From Lysobacterales bacterium (GTDB lineage Bacteria; Pseudomonadota; Gammaproteobacteria; Xanthomonadales; SZUA-5): 64,000 nucleotides of DNA. This document shows positions 36,977 to 46,600 of this stretch, piece after piece. Under the pieces are notes generated by a model that had not been told where the DNA came from, made no database searches, and saw only the letters and a list, made by a program, of their open reading frames with translations. The position numbers were made by a program, and so were the translations under genes. Within the stretch, counting starts at the first letter, position 1; every line of letters begins with the position of its first letter. The stretch covers positions 48,507 to 112,506 of the forward strand of contig JALHRS010000009.1 in assembly GCA_022841325.1 (NCBI GenBank). The letters run 5' to 3'.

Positions 36977-39900
36977 CGCTCTGACGCCGAGGCCCGTGGC
37001 TTCGTAGATGCGCTGGCCGTCGACCCACAGACTGGCATCGGCCAGCGCCAGCCAGTCGCTCGCCTCACGCCGCAATTCGGTCAGTTCCAGGGTGGTATGC
37101 ACCTGCCGATGATGGGGCAATACCTGGCCGCGGTACTTCCAGCGATGGTGCTGATGCAGGGCGATGCTCTGGAAGCGGACGCTGGCTCGTTCGGCGGGGC
37201 TGAGATGCTGCAGCAGCGCGTATTGCAGGGTCTGCAGCATGGCTTCGAGGCCGAGCGAGCCGGGTTGCACCGGGTCCTGGAAGAAATGGGCCTTGAAGAA
37301 CCATTCGCCGCTGTCGATGTCCTTGACCGCGCGCAGCTGACCGAGTCCGGCAGCGCCGGCCTCGGGCCAGTGACCCTCGATGCGGTCGATCATGCGCAAC
37401 ATGCTGCCGGGCAGGCGCAGCCCGTCTGCAGATCCGGATGCCAGCGCGGCCAGATCGATAGCGATATTGGCGCGGCGGGTCAGCAGTTCGCGCTGAGCGG
37501 CGCTGACCGGCAGTCCGGCCTGCGCCGCCAGGGCCTCGGGTGGGAAGAAGCCGAACACGGTCTTCAGTTGGTAAACCTCGCGCCCGTTCACGTGGCAGCG
37601 CACGCGGAAGTTCTCGATGATCATGCCGGCGCTGGCCGAGACCTCGGTGAGTTCAACCTCGGTCGTCAGCGTGCCGGCGGCGGCGGGCAGTTCGGCCAGC
37701 ACCCTGCCCTCGCCGTCGAGATTGCGGAAGCCGAGTTCGCTGTCCACGGTCAGCGCCGAACCGACATAGCTCGACAGCCAGCCGCAGGGCTGCAGCGCCG
37801 CTTCCAGCAGCACCGCGAAAGGCATCACCCGGGCGCCGTTGTGGTCCAGATACCAGACCGCATCCGGCACCTCGTATTCGGCCACCACCCGGGCACCGCC
37901 GCGCATCACGCCGATCGGCCCTTCGATGTGGGCAATACGGCTGATGAAGTGATAGGGCGGGCTGGGCAGCCGCGCCACCCGGGTGGGGCCATCGAAGCGC
38001 TGGTACATCGGACCGAAGGCGGCGGACGGACGGCCGAGCGCGCAGGCGAGCAGACTGTGCTGGTCGAAGGGGAAGCCGTTGATGGTGGGGGGATTGAGGG
38101 CCGGCGTTGGCGGGATCTGGGCAGTCGGGTGGGTAACGGCGTTGCTCGCTATCTGTAGGTCACGTTGTCCGCGCAGCGGGCTACGTGACATCACGGTCTC
38201 CGGAAGCTTGATGTCACGTAGGCCGCGTTGCGGCCAACGTGACCTACGGTCGGCATCTTCCAGTGGCCAGTCGGGCACCATCTCCAGCGCCACGCGCCGG
38301 GCGTGGAAGGCCTTGAGGCCATCGACTGTGCACAGCAGATCGGCGTACAGCGTCGGCTGCGGTCCGGCCACCCGCTCCTCGACAAAGACCTCGGTCACCA
38401 GCAAGCGCGAGCCAGGGGTGACCTGGCCGCGGCACTGCAGTGCGTAGCTCAGTTCCGGCATCGGCTGAAAGCGCCAGCCATCACGCTTGAGGGTATAGCC
38501 GCAGGCGGCCAGATACAGCGCCATGGCTTGCAGGCAGGCCTCGAACATCAGCGTGCCGGGCATGCACGGGTCATTCTTGAAATGGCCGTCAAAGAACCAT
38601 TGCTGCGGATGGATGTCGAGTTCGGCGCGCAGATAGCCGCGGCCCCAGGGCCCGCCATCGATCGCCAGTTCGCTCACCCGATCCAGCAGCAGCATGCGCC
38701 AGCCCTGGATCGCCGGACTGCGGGTGTGGGTGCGTGCCAGTTCGAAGCCCGGTCCGAAGCAGACGGCGGTATCGCCAGCGGCAAAGGCCTCCAGCTGCGC
38801 GCGATCCAGCCCGGTCCGCGTGCACGCCACGGCCACGGCATCGAGCTGTGGTGGATCGACGATCGCTTGCTGCTCGGGGCTCCACAGACAACCGGCCGAG
38901 GCCGCCAGTTCCTCGGCGGTGAAGAATCCGGCCTGACCGTGGCGCACCGACAGCTGGCGGCTATCGCCGTTGTGGCAGTCGTAGTGAAAGAACATCAGGC
39001 GCACATCGCCCTGCGCGGCGTGGCCGTCGAGTTCGATGTCGAAGCGCAGCGTATCGTCGCGCCGCGGCAGATCGCCGTGGTACATCAGCTCGCAGCCGAG
39101 CAATCGATAGACACGCTCGCCGCGATTGTGGGCGTCGATGCCCTGCCAGGACACCAGCATCAGATCGGCCTGTCCGCACTCGATCAGCACACCGGCCGCC
39201 AGACGTCCGCAATGCACGGCCCATTCGTGCCCGGCGACCTCGGTTTCGGTGACGATCCGACCTTTGGCCAGCACGCCGGGCGCGCCTTCGATGGCCAGCA
39301 CGCGATCGGCCAGCAGCAGTGGCGGTTTGGGCATGCGCACCTGACGGGCGTAACCGTCCTGGCCGGCAAACGCGGCGCCGAAGATCTCGGAGATGCGACC
39401 GTCGGCGTGGATTTCCAGCTGGGCGCGGGTGAAGCGGGTTGTCGGTTGTTGGTTGTCGGTTGTTGGCGCCTGGCCGGTTGTCGGTTGTCGGTTGTCGGTT
39501 GTCGGTGTCAGCGCAAAAGCGGTCACCTCCGCTGGGATGCCATTGGCCCGCGGGGTGAATTCGCGATGGGCGAACAACAGGGCCTGGGCGTTGGCTTGCA
39601 GGCGAAGGAACTGCTGTTGGGCGCTGCTGATCGTGTCCAGGTATTGCGCCTGGGCCTTGCTGAGTTGCGAGAACTGGTGTTGCACAGCGCTGTGCGCCGG
39701 GTAGATGCACGCACCGATCAATGGAGCCTGGGCCTGCGGCTGATCGTAGGTCACGTTGTCCGCGTAGCGGGCTACGTGACGGGGCGCCCGAATGTCACGT
39801 AGGCCCTGCGGGCCAACGTGACCTACATTGGCGAGCGGGCCTGCGGTCGGCGACCAGCCGAACACGCTGGGCAGCGACGGTGCCGGCAGCATTCGCTGCA

Positions 39901-42900
39901 TGGCGGTTCTTTGCGTCTGCACTTTGACCTCGGGCCAATGCGCGGCGAAGCGCATCGGTCGTTTCGGTGTCGGGTTTTCTGCCGGCTCTGCAAGAGCAAG
40001 CTGCAACGCCGCCATGTCGAGATCGATGCCCGCAGCCCATAGCGCCGCCGCGGCACTGAGCACGCCTTCCAGACCCTGATTCCTGCGATCCAGACTGACC
40101 ATCAGCGCTTCGCGCGGACCGAGGATGTTGCGGATCGCCCGGGCGAAACTGTTGCCGGGGCCGTGCTCGACGAACACGCGCACGCCGTCGTTCCAGGCCT
40201 GCAGGATCACCGGGCGCAGGTCCAGGGTCTGGTTGGCCTGGGCCAGAATGGCCTGGGCGCAGGATTCGCGATCGGGTGTGTAGGCCGCTGCGCTGGCCGT
40301 CGAATAGATCCGACCGCAGCGCGGTGCCCGGGTGTCGCGCCGATGCAGCTGCAGCCAGTCCTCGGCCACGGCCTGCAATTCGGGCACGTGCACCGCCAGC
40401 GGATAGTCCAGGCGCAGACAGCGACTACTGCCGATGCGCTCGACCACGCGGGCACAGCCGTCGGCGTCACCGGCGATCAGGCAGTCGGCATCGGCGTTGA
40501 TGATGGCCAGGTGCACCCGCGGCTCGGGCTCGATCGCTGCGCGCACCTCAGCGACCGGCGCCAGCACCGTCCAGCTGGCCCAATGCACCGGCCCGCCCCA
40601 TTGCGCCGCGACCGTCTCGAAGTCGCCACCGAGCCGACGGGTGACCAGCGCGCTGGCATCCATATCGTCCATCAGCGCGTCGGGATCGGTCCAGACTTCG
40701 GCCGCGACCAGCGCATTGGTCTCGCCGGAGGAATAGCCGATCCAGGCGTCTGGATGCAGTCCCAACAGCTCGGTCGACAGCGCCAGATGCAGCTGCGACA
40801 GTGCCGAGGCAGCCCACAGTTGCTGCACCGCGCTGGGGGCGGACTCGCCTGCCAGCGACCAGTCCAGCGCCGTCGAGAGCCGGCGGCTGCGCCGCCCCAG
40901 CGTATCCAGCAGGGTCGGAAAGGCCTGCAGCAGCTCGCGCCCCATGCCGGCGTAGGAGGCGCCGGCTCCGGCAAAGACGAAAGCCAGTTCGCCGGCGAGC
41001 GGGCGCTCGCGGAAGTGCACGGTGCTGCCGGCCGGGGCGCCGTCGCGCAGATGCGCCAGCGCCCGGGCGCGCACTTGCGCCAGCTCGGTCTCGGTCGCCA
41101 CCAGCGCCAATCGCGCCGGGCCCGGCGCCGGTGTGCCGCCGTGCGTCAGCGCAGCGATCAGTTCGGCTTTGCCGGCCGCTGTCAGCAGATGCAGCTGCGG
41201 CGCCGGCGTGGGCAGGCGGCAGACCTGCGCCTCGCGCAGTCGCATCGGCGCATGCCCGGGCACCGCGATCTCGAAACCCCGGGCCTGCGCGCTGAGCCAG
41301 GGCAGACCGTCGATCCGTCGCCGGTGATGCAGACAGAGCGTCGCTACCGCCAGCCGCAGCAGGCCGTCGGCGGCGCCGGCATCGCCACAGCGCGAGCGCA
41401 GATCGGGCAGATCCTCGCCCACCGCTTCCGATTCGGCGCGATCCAGCAGCGCATGGATGCGGTCGCCATCGCGCTTGGCATCGGCGAGGCGCTTCAACAC
41501 CAGGGCGACGGCGGCATCGGCCGGCTGGGTGTTGCCGGCGGCCATGGTCACCGGCTCGCAACAGAGGTCGACCGCGCCGACCAGCACGGCGTCCTGCTCA
41601 CCGGTGAGCAGCGCGCGTCGGGCAATGGCCAGCGCCTGCAGCCCGGACTGCGCGCCGGCCTGCAGCGTGTAGCTAGGTCCACCCAGATCGAACTGCGAAC
41701 TCAGCCGATTGGCCGGAATATTGGGCATGCAGCCGAGCACCCCAGCCGCCTGCAGCGGCGCCACCACGGCGTCGCGATCGGCGCCCTCCGGCAGCCGCCA
41801 GCGAATGCCGTAGCGGGCGACCTCTGCATCCGGCTCCATGCCGATCAAGGCCCCAACCCGCGGCCCCGGCGACACCCTTGCCGCCGCCAGCGCGGCGGTG
41901 GCCGTGCGCAACAGCAGCAATTGCTGCGGCAGCGTCTGCTCCAGGTCTCTGGGCGGAAAGCGCAGACCGGCCAGATCCAGCTCGATCTGGTCGGCGCGGG
42001 CCTGACCAGCGTCGTCCAGCAGCGATGCGCCGGAGCACAGCGCTTCAGCCACGGAGTCGGCATCGACCAGTCTGCCCAGGCTGCATTCCAGACCGACGAT
42101 GGCGACCGGCTCCTGGTCCATCGCGGACTCGTCTGCAGGCACGAGCGCGAGCCCCGGATCGTCTTCGGACAGGATCAGATGGGCATTGTTGCCGCCGAAT
42201 CCGAAGGCCGAAATGGCGGCAATGCGGGGATCGGTGGCGGGCCAGTCTTCCAGTTGTTGCAGCAGCCGGAACGGCGTCTGCGCCAGAGCGTCGGTGCATC
42301 GGTCTACCCCCCGATTCGGTGGACGCTGGCGATGGCGCAGGGCTTCGATCAGCTTGATGATGCCGGCGCCGCCGGCGGCCGTGATCAGATGCCCGAGATT
42401 GGATTTCAACGACGCGATCGGCAGTTCCGCGGCCTGCGCAAAGACCGCCGCGCTGCTGCGCAGTTCGGCGGCATCGCCCACCGGCGTGCCGGTGGCGTGG
42501 CACTCCAGCAGGCTGACCTGCTCCGGTCGCAGCCCGGCGTCATGGTAGGCCTGCTGCATGGCGCGGCGCTGGCCGTTCTCGTCCGGTACCAGCAGGCCGC
42601 GGCCGCGACCGTCGTTGCACAGCCCGATGCCACGGATGACCGCGTGTATGCGCTCGCCGTCGCGACGGGCGTCGGCCAGGCGCTTCAGCGCGAACAGCGC
42701 GCAGCCCTCGGCCGCGATCAGGCCATCGGCGTCACGGTGAAAGGGTCGCGACTGGCCGCTCTTGCTGAGCGCGCCCAGCGCCGCAAAACCCTGTTGCAGG
42801 AACAGCGGATCGGCCCGCTGCACGGCGCCGGCGAGCATCAGATCGGCCTCGCCATCGTTGAGCTGATCGCAGGCCAGCTTGAGCGCGTACAGCGAACTGG

Positions 42901-43426
42901 CGCAGGCCGCATCCAGACACAAGCTGCCGGCAGTCAAGCCCAGCGCCCGGGCAATCAGCGCCGCACTGCCGCCGCTCATGGCGCGATGGCGCGGATCACG
43001 CGGCGTTTCACCCTTCCGGACCTGATCGGCAAAGCGCGCCATCGATTCGGAGGGAAAACCGAGATTGCCGAGCACCAGCCCGATCCGTGCCGGCCGTGCT
43101 GCGATCTGCCCCAGAGACTCGCGGGCGCAGTGCAGGGTCCAGTGAATCAGCGGATCCAGCCCATCCAGCTCGGCGGCAGGCAGATCGAAACCCTGCGGGT
43201 CCCAGAGTTGCTCAAAGCCACGGACAAAGCCGCCGCGATCGCTCCAGCAATGGTCCGGCTGCGGCGCATCGGCGCTGCAAAGCACGGAGGCTGGGTCCAG
43301 ACCCCAGCGACCCGTCGGAACCGACGAGCTCAAGTCACGGCCGGCAATGACCGCCTGCCACAGTTCCTCCGGACTCAAGGCGCCCGGCAGCACGCAGGCG
43401 CGGCCGACGATCGCGATCGGGGTCAT
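36926..43426 (-). CDS. PfaB/PfaC fusion-like polyunsaturated fatty acid/secondary lipid synthase (KS-CLF-AT-DH-DH)
   Basis: 2166 residues. Domain 1 (1-425) is a ketosynthase with Cys175 (LDAACASSLY), His310 (ECHATGTPVGD) and His347 (KSNLGHL). Domain 2 (about 439-735) is a chain-length factor whose active Cys is replaced by Ala592 (TLQAGAQSGLQ). Domain 3 (about 810-1110) is an acyltransferase with GYSSGE (Ser899). A helical Gln-rich region (about 1240-1285) precedes four hot-dog units forming two FabA-like dehydratases, including GHFKNDPCMPG and AHFFQDPVQPG. Marine PfaC lacks the AT; the fused layout matches myxobacterial Pfa3, but without its acyltransferase end. The ATG has GGAG 8 nt upstream. 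Three linker segments are translated dispersed repeats (38155-38247, 39437-39510, 39746-39826). Confidence 0.9.
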   Translation of the reverse strand: MTPIAIVGRACVLPGALSPEELWQAVIAGRDLSSSVPTGRWGLDPASVLCSADAPQPDHCWSDRGGFVRGFEQLWDPQGFDLPAAELDGLDPLIHWTLHCARESLGQIAARPARIGLVLGNLGFPSESMARFADQVRKGETPRDPRHRAMSGGSAALIARALGLTAGSLCLDAACASSLYALKLACDQLNDGEADLMLAGAVQRADPLFLQQGFAALGALSKSGQSRPFHRDADGLIAAEGCALFALKRLADARRDGERIHAVIRGIGLCNDGRGRGLLVPDENGQRRAMQQAYHDAGLRPEQVSLLECHATGTPVGDAAELRSSAAVFAQAAELPIASLKSNLGHLITAAGGAGIIKLIEALRHRQRPPNRGVDRCTDALAQTPFRLLQQLEDWPATDPRIAAISAFGFGGNNAHLILSEDDPGLALVPADESAMDQEPVAIVGLECSLGRLVDADSVAEALCSGASLLDDAGQARADQIELDLAGLRFPPRDLEQTLPQQLLLLRTATAALAAARVSPGPRVGALIGMEPDAEVARYGIRWRLPEGADRDAVVAPLQAAGVLGCMPNIPANRLSSQFDLGGPSYTLQAGAQSGLQALAIARRALLTGEQDAVLVGAVDLCCEPVTMAAGNTQPADAAVALVLKRLADAKRDGDRIHALLDRAESEAVGEDLPDLRSRCGDAGAADGLLRLAVATLCLHHRRRIDGLPWLSAQARGFEIAVPGHAPMRLREAQVCRLPTPAPQLHLLTAAGKAELIAALTHGGTPAPGPARLALVATETELAQVRARALAHLRDGAPAGSTVHFRERPLAGELAFVFAGAGASYAGMGRELLQAFPTLLDTLGRRSRRLSTALDWSLAGESAPSAVQQLWAASALSQLHLALSTELLGLHPDAWIGYSSGETNALVAAEVWTDPDALMDDMDASALVTRRLGGDFETVAAQWGGPVHWASWTVLAPVAEVRAAIEPEPRVHLAIINADADCLIAGDADGCARVVERIGSSRCLRLDYPLAVHVPELQAVAEDWLQLHRRDTRAPRCGRIYSTASAAAYTPDRESCAQAILAQANQTLDLRPVILQAWNDGVRVFVEHGPGNSFARAIRNILGPREALMVSLDRRNQGLEGVLSAAAALWAAGIDLDMAALQLALAEPAENPTPKRPMRFAAHWPEVKVQTQRTAMQRMLPAPSLPSVFGWSPTAGPLANVGHVGPQGLRDIRAPRHVARYADNVTYDQPQAQAPLIGACIYPAHSAVQHQFSQLSKAQAQYLDTISSAQQQFLRLQANAQALLFAHREFTPRANGIPAEVTAFALTPTTDNRQPTTGQAPTTDNQQPTTRFTRAQLEIHADGRISEIFGAAFAGQDGYARQVRMPKPPLLLADRVLAIEGAPGVLAKGRIVTETEVAGHEWAVHCGRLAAGVLIECGQADLMLVSWQGIDAHNRGERVYRLLGCELMYHGDLPRRDDTLRFDIELDGHAAQGDVRLMFFHYDCHNGDSRQLSVRHGQAGFFTAEELAASAGCLWSPEQQAIVDPPQLDAVAVACTRTGLDRAQLEAFAAGDTAVCFGPGFELARTHTRSPAIQGWRMLLLDRVSELAIDGGPWGRGYLRAELDIHPQQWFFDGHFKNDPCMPGTLMFEACLQAMALYLAACGYTLKRDGWRFQPMPELSYALQCRGQVTPGSRLLVTEVFVEERVAGPQPTLYADLLCTVDGLKAFHARRVALEMVPDWPLEDADRRSRWPQRGLRDIKLPETVMSRSPLRGQRDLQIASNAVTHPTAQIPPTPALNPPTINGFPFDQHSLLACALGRPSAAFGPMYQRFDGPTRVARLPSPPYHFISRIAHIEGPIGVMRGGARVVAEYEVPDAVWYLDHNGARVMPFAVLLEAALQPCGWLSSYVGSALTVDSELGFRNLDGEGRVLAELPAAAGTLTTEVELTEVSASAGMIIENFRVRCHVNGREVYQLKTVFGFFPPEALAAQAGLPVSAAQRELLTRRANIAIDLAALASGSADGLRLPGSMLRMIDRIEGHWPEAGAAGLGQLRAVKDIDSGEWFFKAHFFQDPVQPGSLGLEAMLQTLQYALLQHLSPAERASVRFQSIALHQHHRWKYRGQVLPHHRQVHTTLELTELRREASDWLALADASLWVDGQRIYEATGLGVRAVLAEQRLSADVTDGRR
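38155..38247. repeat. Inverted pair of REP-like hairpins inside the PfaBC-like gene
   Basis: Element A 38155-38189 starts GTAGGTCACGTTGTCCGC and ends GCGGGCTACGTGAC; element B 38213-38247 is the same family in reverse orientation. Each is a 35-bp imperfect palindrome that can fold into a hairpin (GTCACGT pairs with ACGTGAC, CCGC with GCGG). The pair is translated in frame as a linker containing GLRDIK between two dehydratase units. Confidence 0.88.
39437..39510. repeat. Heptamer arrays of the GGTTGTN family inside the PfaBC-like gene
   Basis: Two short arrays (about 39437-39466 and 39477-39510) of GGTTGTC/GGTTGTT heptamers, separated by 10 bp. They are translated on the minus strand as TTDNRQPTT- and TTDNQQPTT-like peptides in the linker before the first dehydratase unit. 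The same heptamer family forms the intergenic array after zapE. Confidence 0.88.
39746..39826. repeat. Second inverted pair of REP-like hairpins inside the PfaBC-like gene
   Basis: 39746-39780 (GTAGGTCACGTTGTCCGCGT...) and the inverted partner 39794-39826 belong to the family seen at 38155-38247. They are translated in frame as a linker with HVGPQGLRDIR between the acyltransferase and the Gln-rich helical region. Confidence 0.88.
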
Positions 43427-43530
43427 GCGCAGGGCTCCGGCGTCGGCAGCAGTCCAGATGCACAGCCGCAGCAGTACTGGATTGCTGCGTCGCTACGCTC
43501 CTCGCAATGACGCCGGGATGCGAGCCTTGA

Positions 43531-43605
43531 GGAGGGCCGCGCGCCTGCGCGGCCGCTCTTGATCTTCAGGCCAGGCAAAGCGGCGCCGCAGCGCGGCGCC
43601 CTCCA
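43531..43605. repeat. 75-bp GC-rich element, inverted partner of 49753-49828
   Basis: It begins GGAGGGCCGCGCGCCTGCGC and ends GCGCGGCGCCCTCCA. It lies in the gap between the PfaA-like and PfaBC-like genes. The reverse complement of 49753-49828 matches it with scattered differences, so inverted copies bracket the PfaA-like gene. The adjacent bases at about 43470-43510 contain a further CGTCGCTACGCTCCTCGCAA-type dispersed motif. Confidence 0.8.
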
Positions 43606-43685
43606 GGAGCTCGCATCCGCAGGGTCGCCGCTTCGCCGGGGAGCCGCTGCGCGGCACCCTCGGCCTTCTGTCGCCGCAGCCGCAC

Positions 43686-46600
43686 TCACGGCGCGATCGC
43701 GTGGTTCTGCACGCCCAGCATTTCCGCTACGGCGCGGCCGCTGGCGTCGGTGTAGACAATATCGGTGGTGGTCATGCCCTGACCGACACGGCGGGCATAG
43801 GCGGCTGCGGTGATCGTGCCGGGCACCGGCGTCGCCAGGTGTCGCAACTCGGCGACGCTGGTCGGCAGATTGGGGCCGCCGAGCATGCGCTGGCCGTAGA
43901 GCACCGCCAGCTGCAGACCGCCGTCCAGCGCGGCGACATCGAAGTGCCAGTCCTGCTCGGGCCAGGCCGCTGCGGCCACGCCGCGCAAACGTGCGGCGAC
44001 GCCTTCGTCGGAGATCCCGGTCAGGCTTTCGATCAATTCGAAGCGGCCGCGATGGAACAGCAGATCCTGGTACATCGGCGCGCCGTTCCAGGCTTCCAGC
44101 TGCATCGTCGGGCGCGCTTCCGCGCTGATCTTGGGCCGACCAAATTCGGCGCGGGCGCTGTAATGGAGCACGCCATTCTTGCCGAGGATGCGCAGCTCCA
44201 GTTGCGGATCACCGGCGCGGCCGCGGGCCTCGATGCGCAAACGGTCGCCGCCGTTGCGGAAGCCACTCAGGCGTATGCCCTTGAGCACCTTCAACTCATG
44301 CAGGGCGCGCAGCGGCAGGCCGGGACGCCAGCCGCGCACGGCGCGGGCCATCCACTCGGCCACCAGCGCCAGCGGCACCACCGGTAATCCGGCCACCTGG
44401 TGCCCCTCCAGCCAGCCATGGCTGTCCTGATCGATGCGCAGTTCCAGGGCTTCAATACGCGACTGGGCGCCGTCGACCAGCAGCGCCTGTGGTCGCGGTT
44501 CGCCGCCCAATACCAGTTCCAGCGCACCGGCATCGGCCATCTCATCGGCAAAGAACTGCGCACCGACATCCAGCGGAATCATCGGCACCCCGAGTTCGGC
44601 AAAACGTGTCGCCAGCGCCGGATTGACCATGCCGCCCTGCCACGGTCCCCAACCCAGCGACTTGACCCGCAATGCCGGTTTGCGCCGCTGTTCTGCCGCG
44701 AGCACCTTGGACAGCACCTCATTGGCCATGGCGTAGTCGGCCTGCCCGGTATTGCCGCAACGCGCCGACACCGACGAGAACACCGCCAGCAACTTGAGTT
44801 CGTCGTCCCGGGTCGCCGCCAGCAGATGCCGCAGGCCGCCCACCTTGGTGGCCAATACCTGTGCGAACTGGGCATCGGTCTTGTCGGCGATGCGCTTGTC
44901 GGCAATCACGCCAGCGGCATGGATCAGGCCGCGGATCGGGCCGATCTCGCTGCGCACGCGGCGCAGTGCGGCGTCGACTTCAGCCGCATCCTCGACCGAA
45001 GCCTGCAGATAATGCGCGTCGCAGCCGATCGCGGCGAGCTCAGCCAGGGTGGCGCGAATCTCGCGCGTGCTCAGGACCTGGCGCACGCGCGCCTGCAGCT
45101 CGGCCGGCGTCAGGCGCTCGCCGGCGGCCTGTGCCGCGCTCAGCAAGACCTGCCTGAGCTCGCTTTCGCTGTGGAGTCCCGCACAGATAGCCGACTCCGG
45201 ACTCAGCGCGCTGCGCCCGAGCAGGACCAGCCGCGGCGAGGCGCGACCGGCCCAATCGATCAGACAAGGCGCGGTAACACCGCGAGCACCACCGCTGACG
45301 ACGACCACATCGCCGGCGACAATCACCGGCGAGTCGGGCTGAACCGGGCGCCGCACACTGATCCAGCTGTAGCGTCCGCCATTGGCCGCCAGCGCCACTT
45401 CGATCTCGCCGCCGCCGCCGAGCAGCTCGTCTGCGATCCACTGTGCCAATTGCGGCAGCGCCGTGCTCAGGTCTACGGCAATCGATTTGCACGCCGCCTG
45501 CGGCCATTCCAGCGCGCAGGTCTTGATCAGTGCCGGCACCCCCGCCGCCCAGGCCGCATCGGCGCTGGCCCCGGCCGCTTCCAGATCGCCATGCACGGCC
45601 ACGAACAAACCCGGTTGCGACTGCAAGGTCGGCGCCAGCTGCCGCGCCAGCGCAAAGGCCTCGTGATTCAGGGCGATGGCCGCATCCGGTGTATCCACGG
45701 CGCGCAGGGCACCGAGGTAGATGCATTTGCGTGCCTGCGGCGGCAGCGCCGTGTCGACCTGTGCGGCCACCCCACGGGCCTGAAGTTCTGCCACCAGCAG
45801 AGGTGCGATCTCGGCGTGACCGATCACCGACAGCGGCGCGCCGTCGAACAGGCCGGGCATTGCCAAGCCGCATGCCGGGGCCGGGACGCGCTGCAGCTCG
45901 TAGCGACCGAGAAGAGCGGGGGCAGGGGGCACGGGGCACGGGGCACGGGGGGCGGCGGTGTGCCGTATTGAGGCGGCATTTGGGGGTTGGGGTTGATTGC
46001 GAGCCGCAGTCGTGCCGCCCGAGTCGGTGCTGCTGCTCCCGTGCCCCGTGCCCCCTTCCCCGTGCCCCGTCTCACCCAGCGCGGTGACAATCTGCCGCAA
46101 CGTGGCCATCGCCCCGAGCTGCGCCCGATCGACCTTGGGCAGCTGCGGCGCACGCTCGTCGACGGCGGCCAGAATCTCGACCCGCTTGATCGAATCGATG
46201 CCCAGATCGCCCTCCAGATCCATGTCCAGATTGAGCATGTCGACCGGATAGCCGGTCTTGTCGGCGACGATGGCGAGCAGCAGCTGGGAAAGCGGAGGAG
46301 CGGGGGCACGGGGCACGGGGCACGGGGCACGGGGGGCGGCGGTGTGCCGTATTGAGGCGGTATTTGGGGGTTGGGGTTGATTGCGAGCCGCAGTCGTGCC
46401 GCCCGAGTCGGTGCTGCTGCTCCCGTGCCCCGTGCCCCCTGCCCCGTGCCCCGTCTCACCCAGCGCAGCAGGAACAGCCGGGATTTCCGCATCGCCGACC
46501 CCGTGCCCCGTGCCCCCTTCCCCGTGCCGCGCAACTGCCGCCAATCCCGCCAACGCCGTCTCGGCCAGCCGCAGATAGGCGCCGTGGCTCTCGGCCATGG

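Noticed and set aside
40163..43510. 1115-codon open frame antisense to the PfaBC-like gene
   Set aside because: Composition is Arg/Gln/His-rich without any domain; the minus strand encodes intact ketosynthase and chain-length-factor motifs.
45911..46466. The 172-bp direct repeats considered as insertion sequence ends
   Set aside because: They are in frame within one ORF, enclose an ACP rather than a transposase, and have a period of exactly 128 codons.
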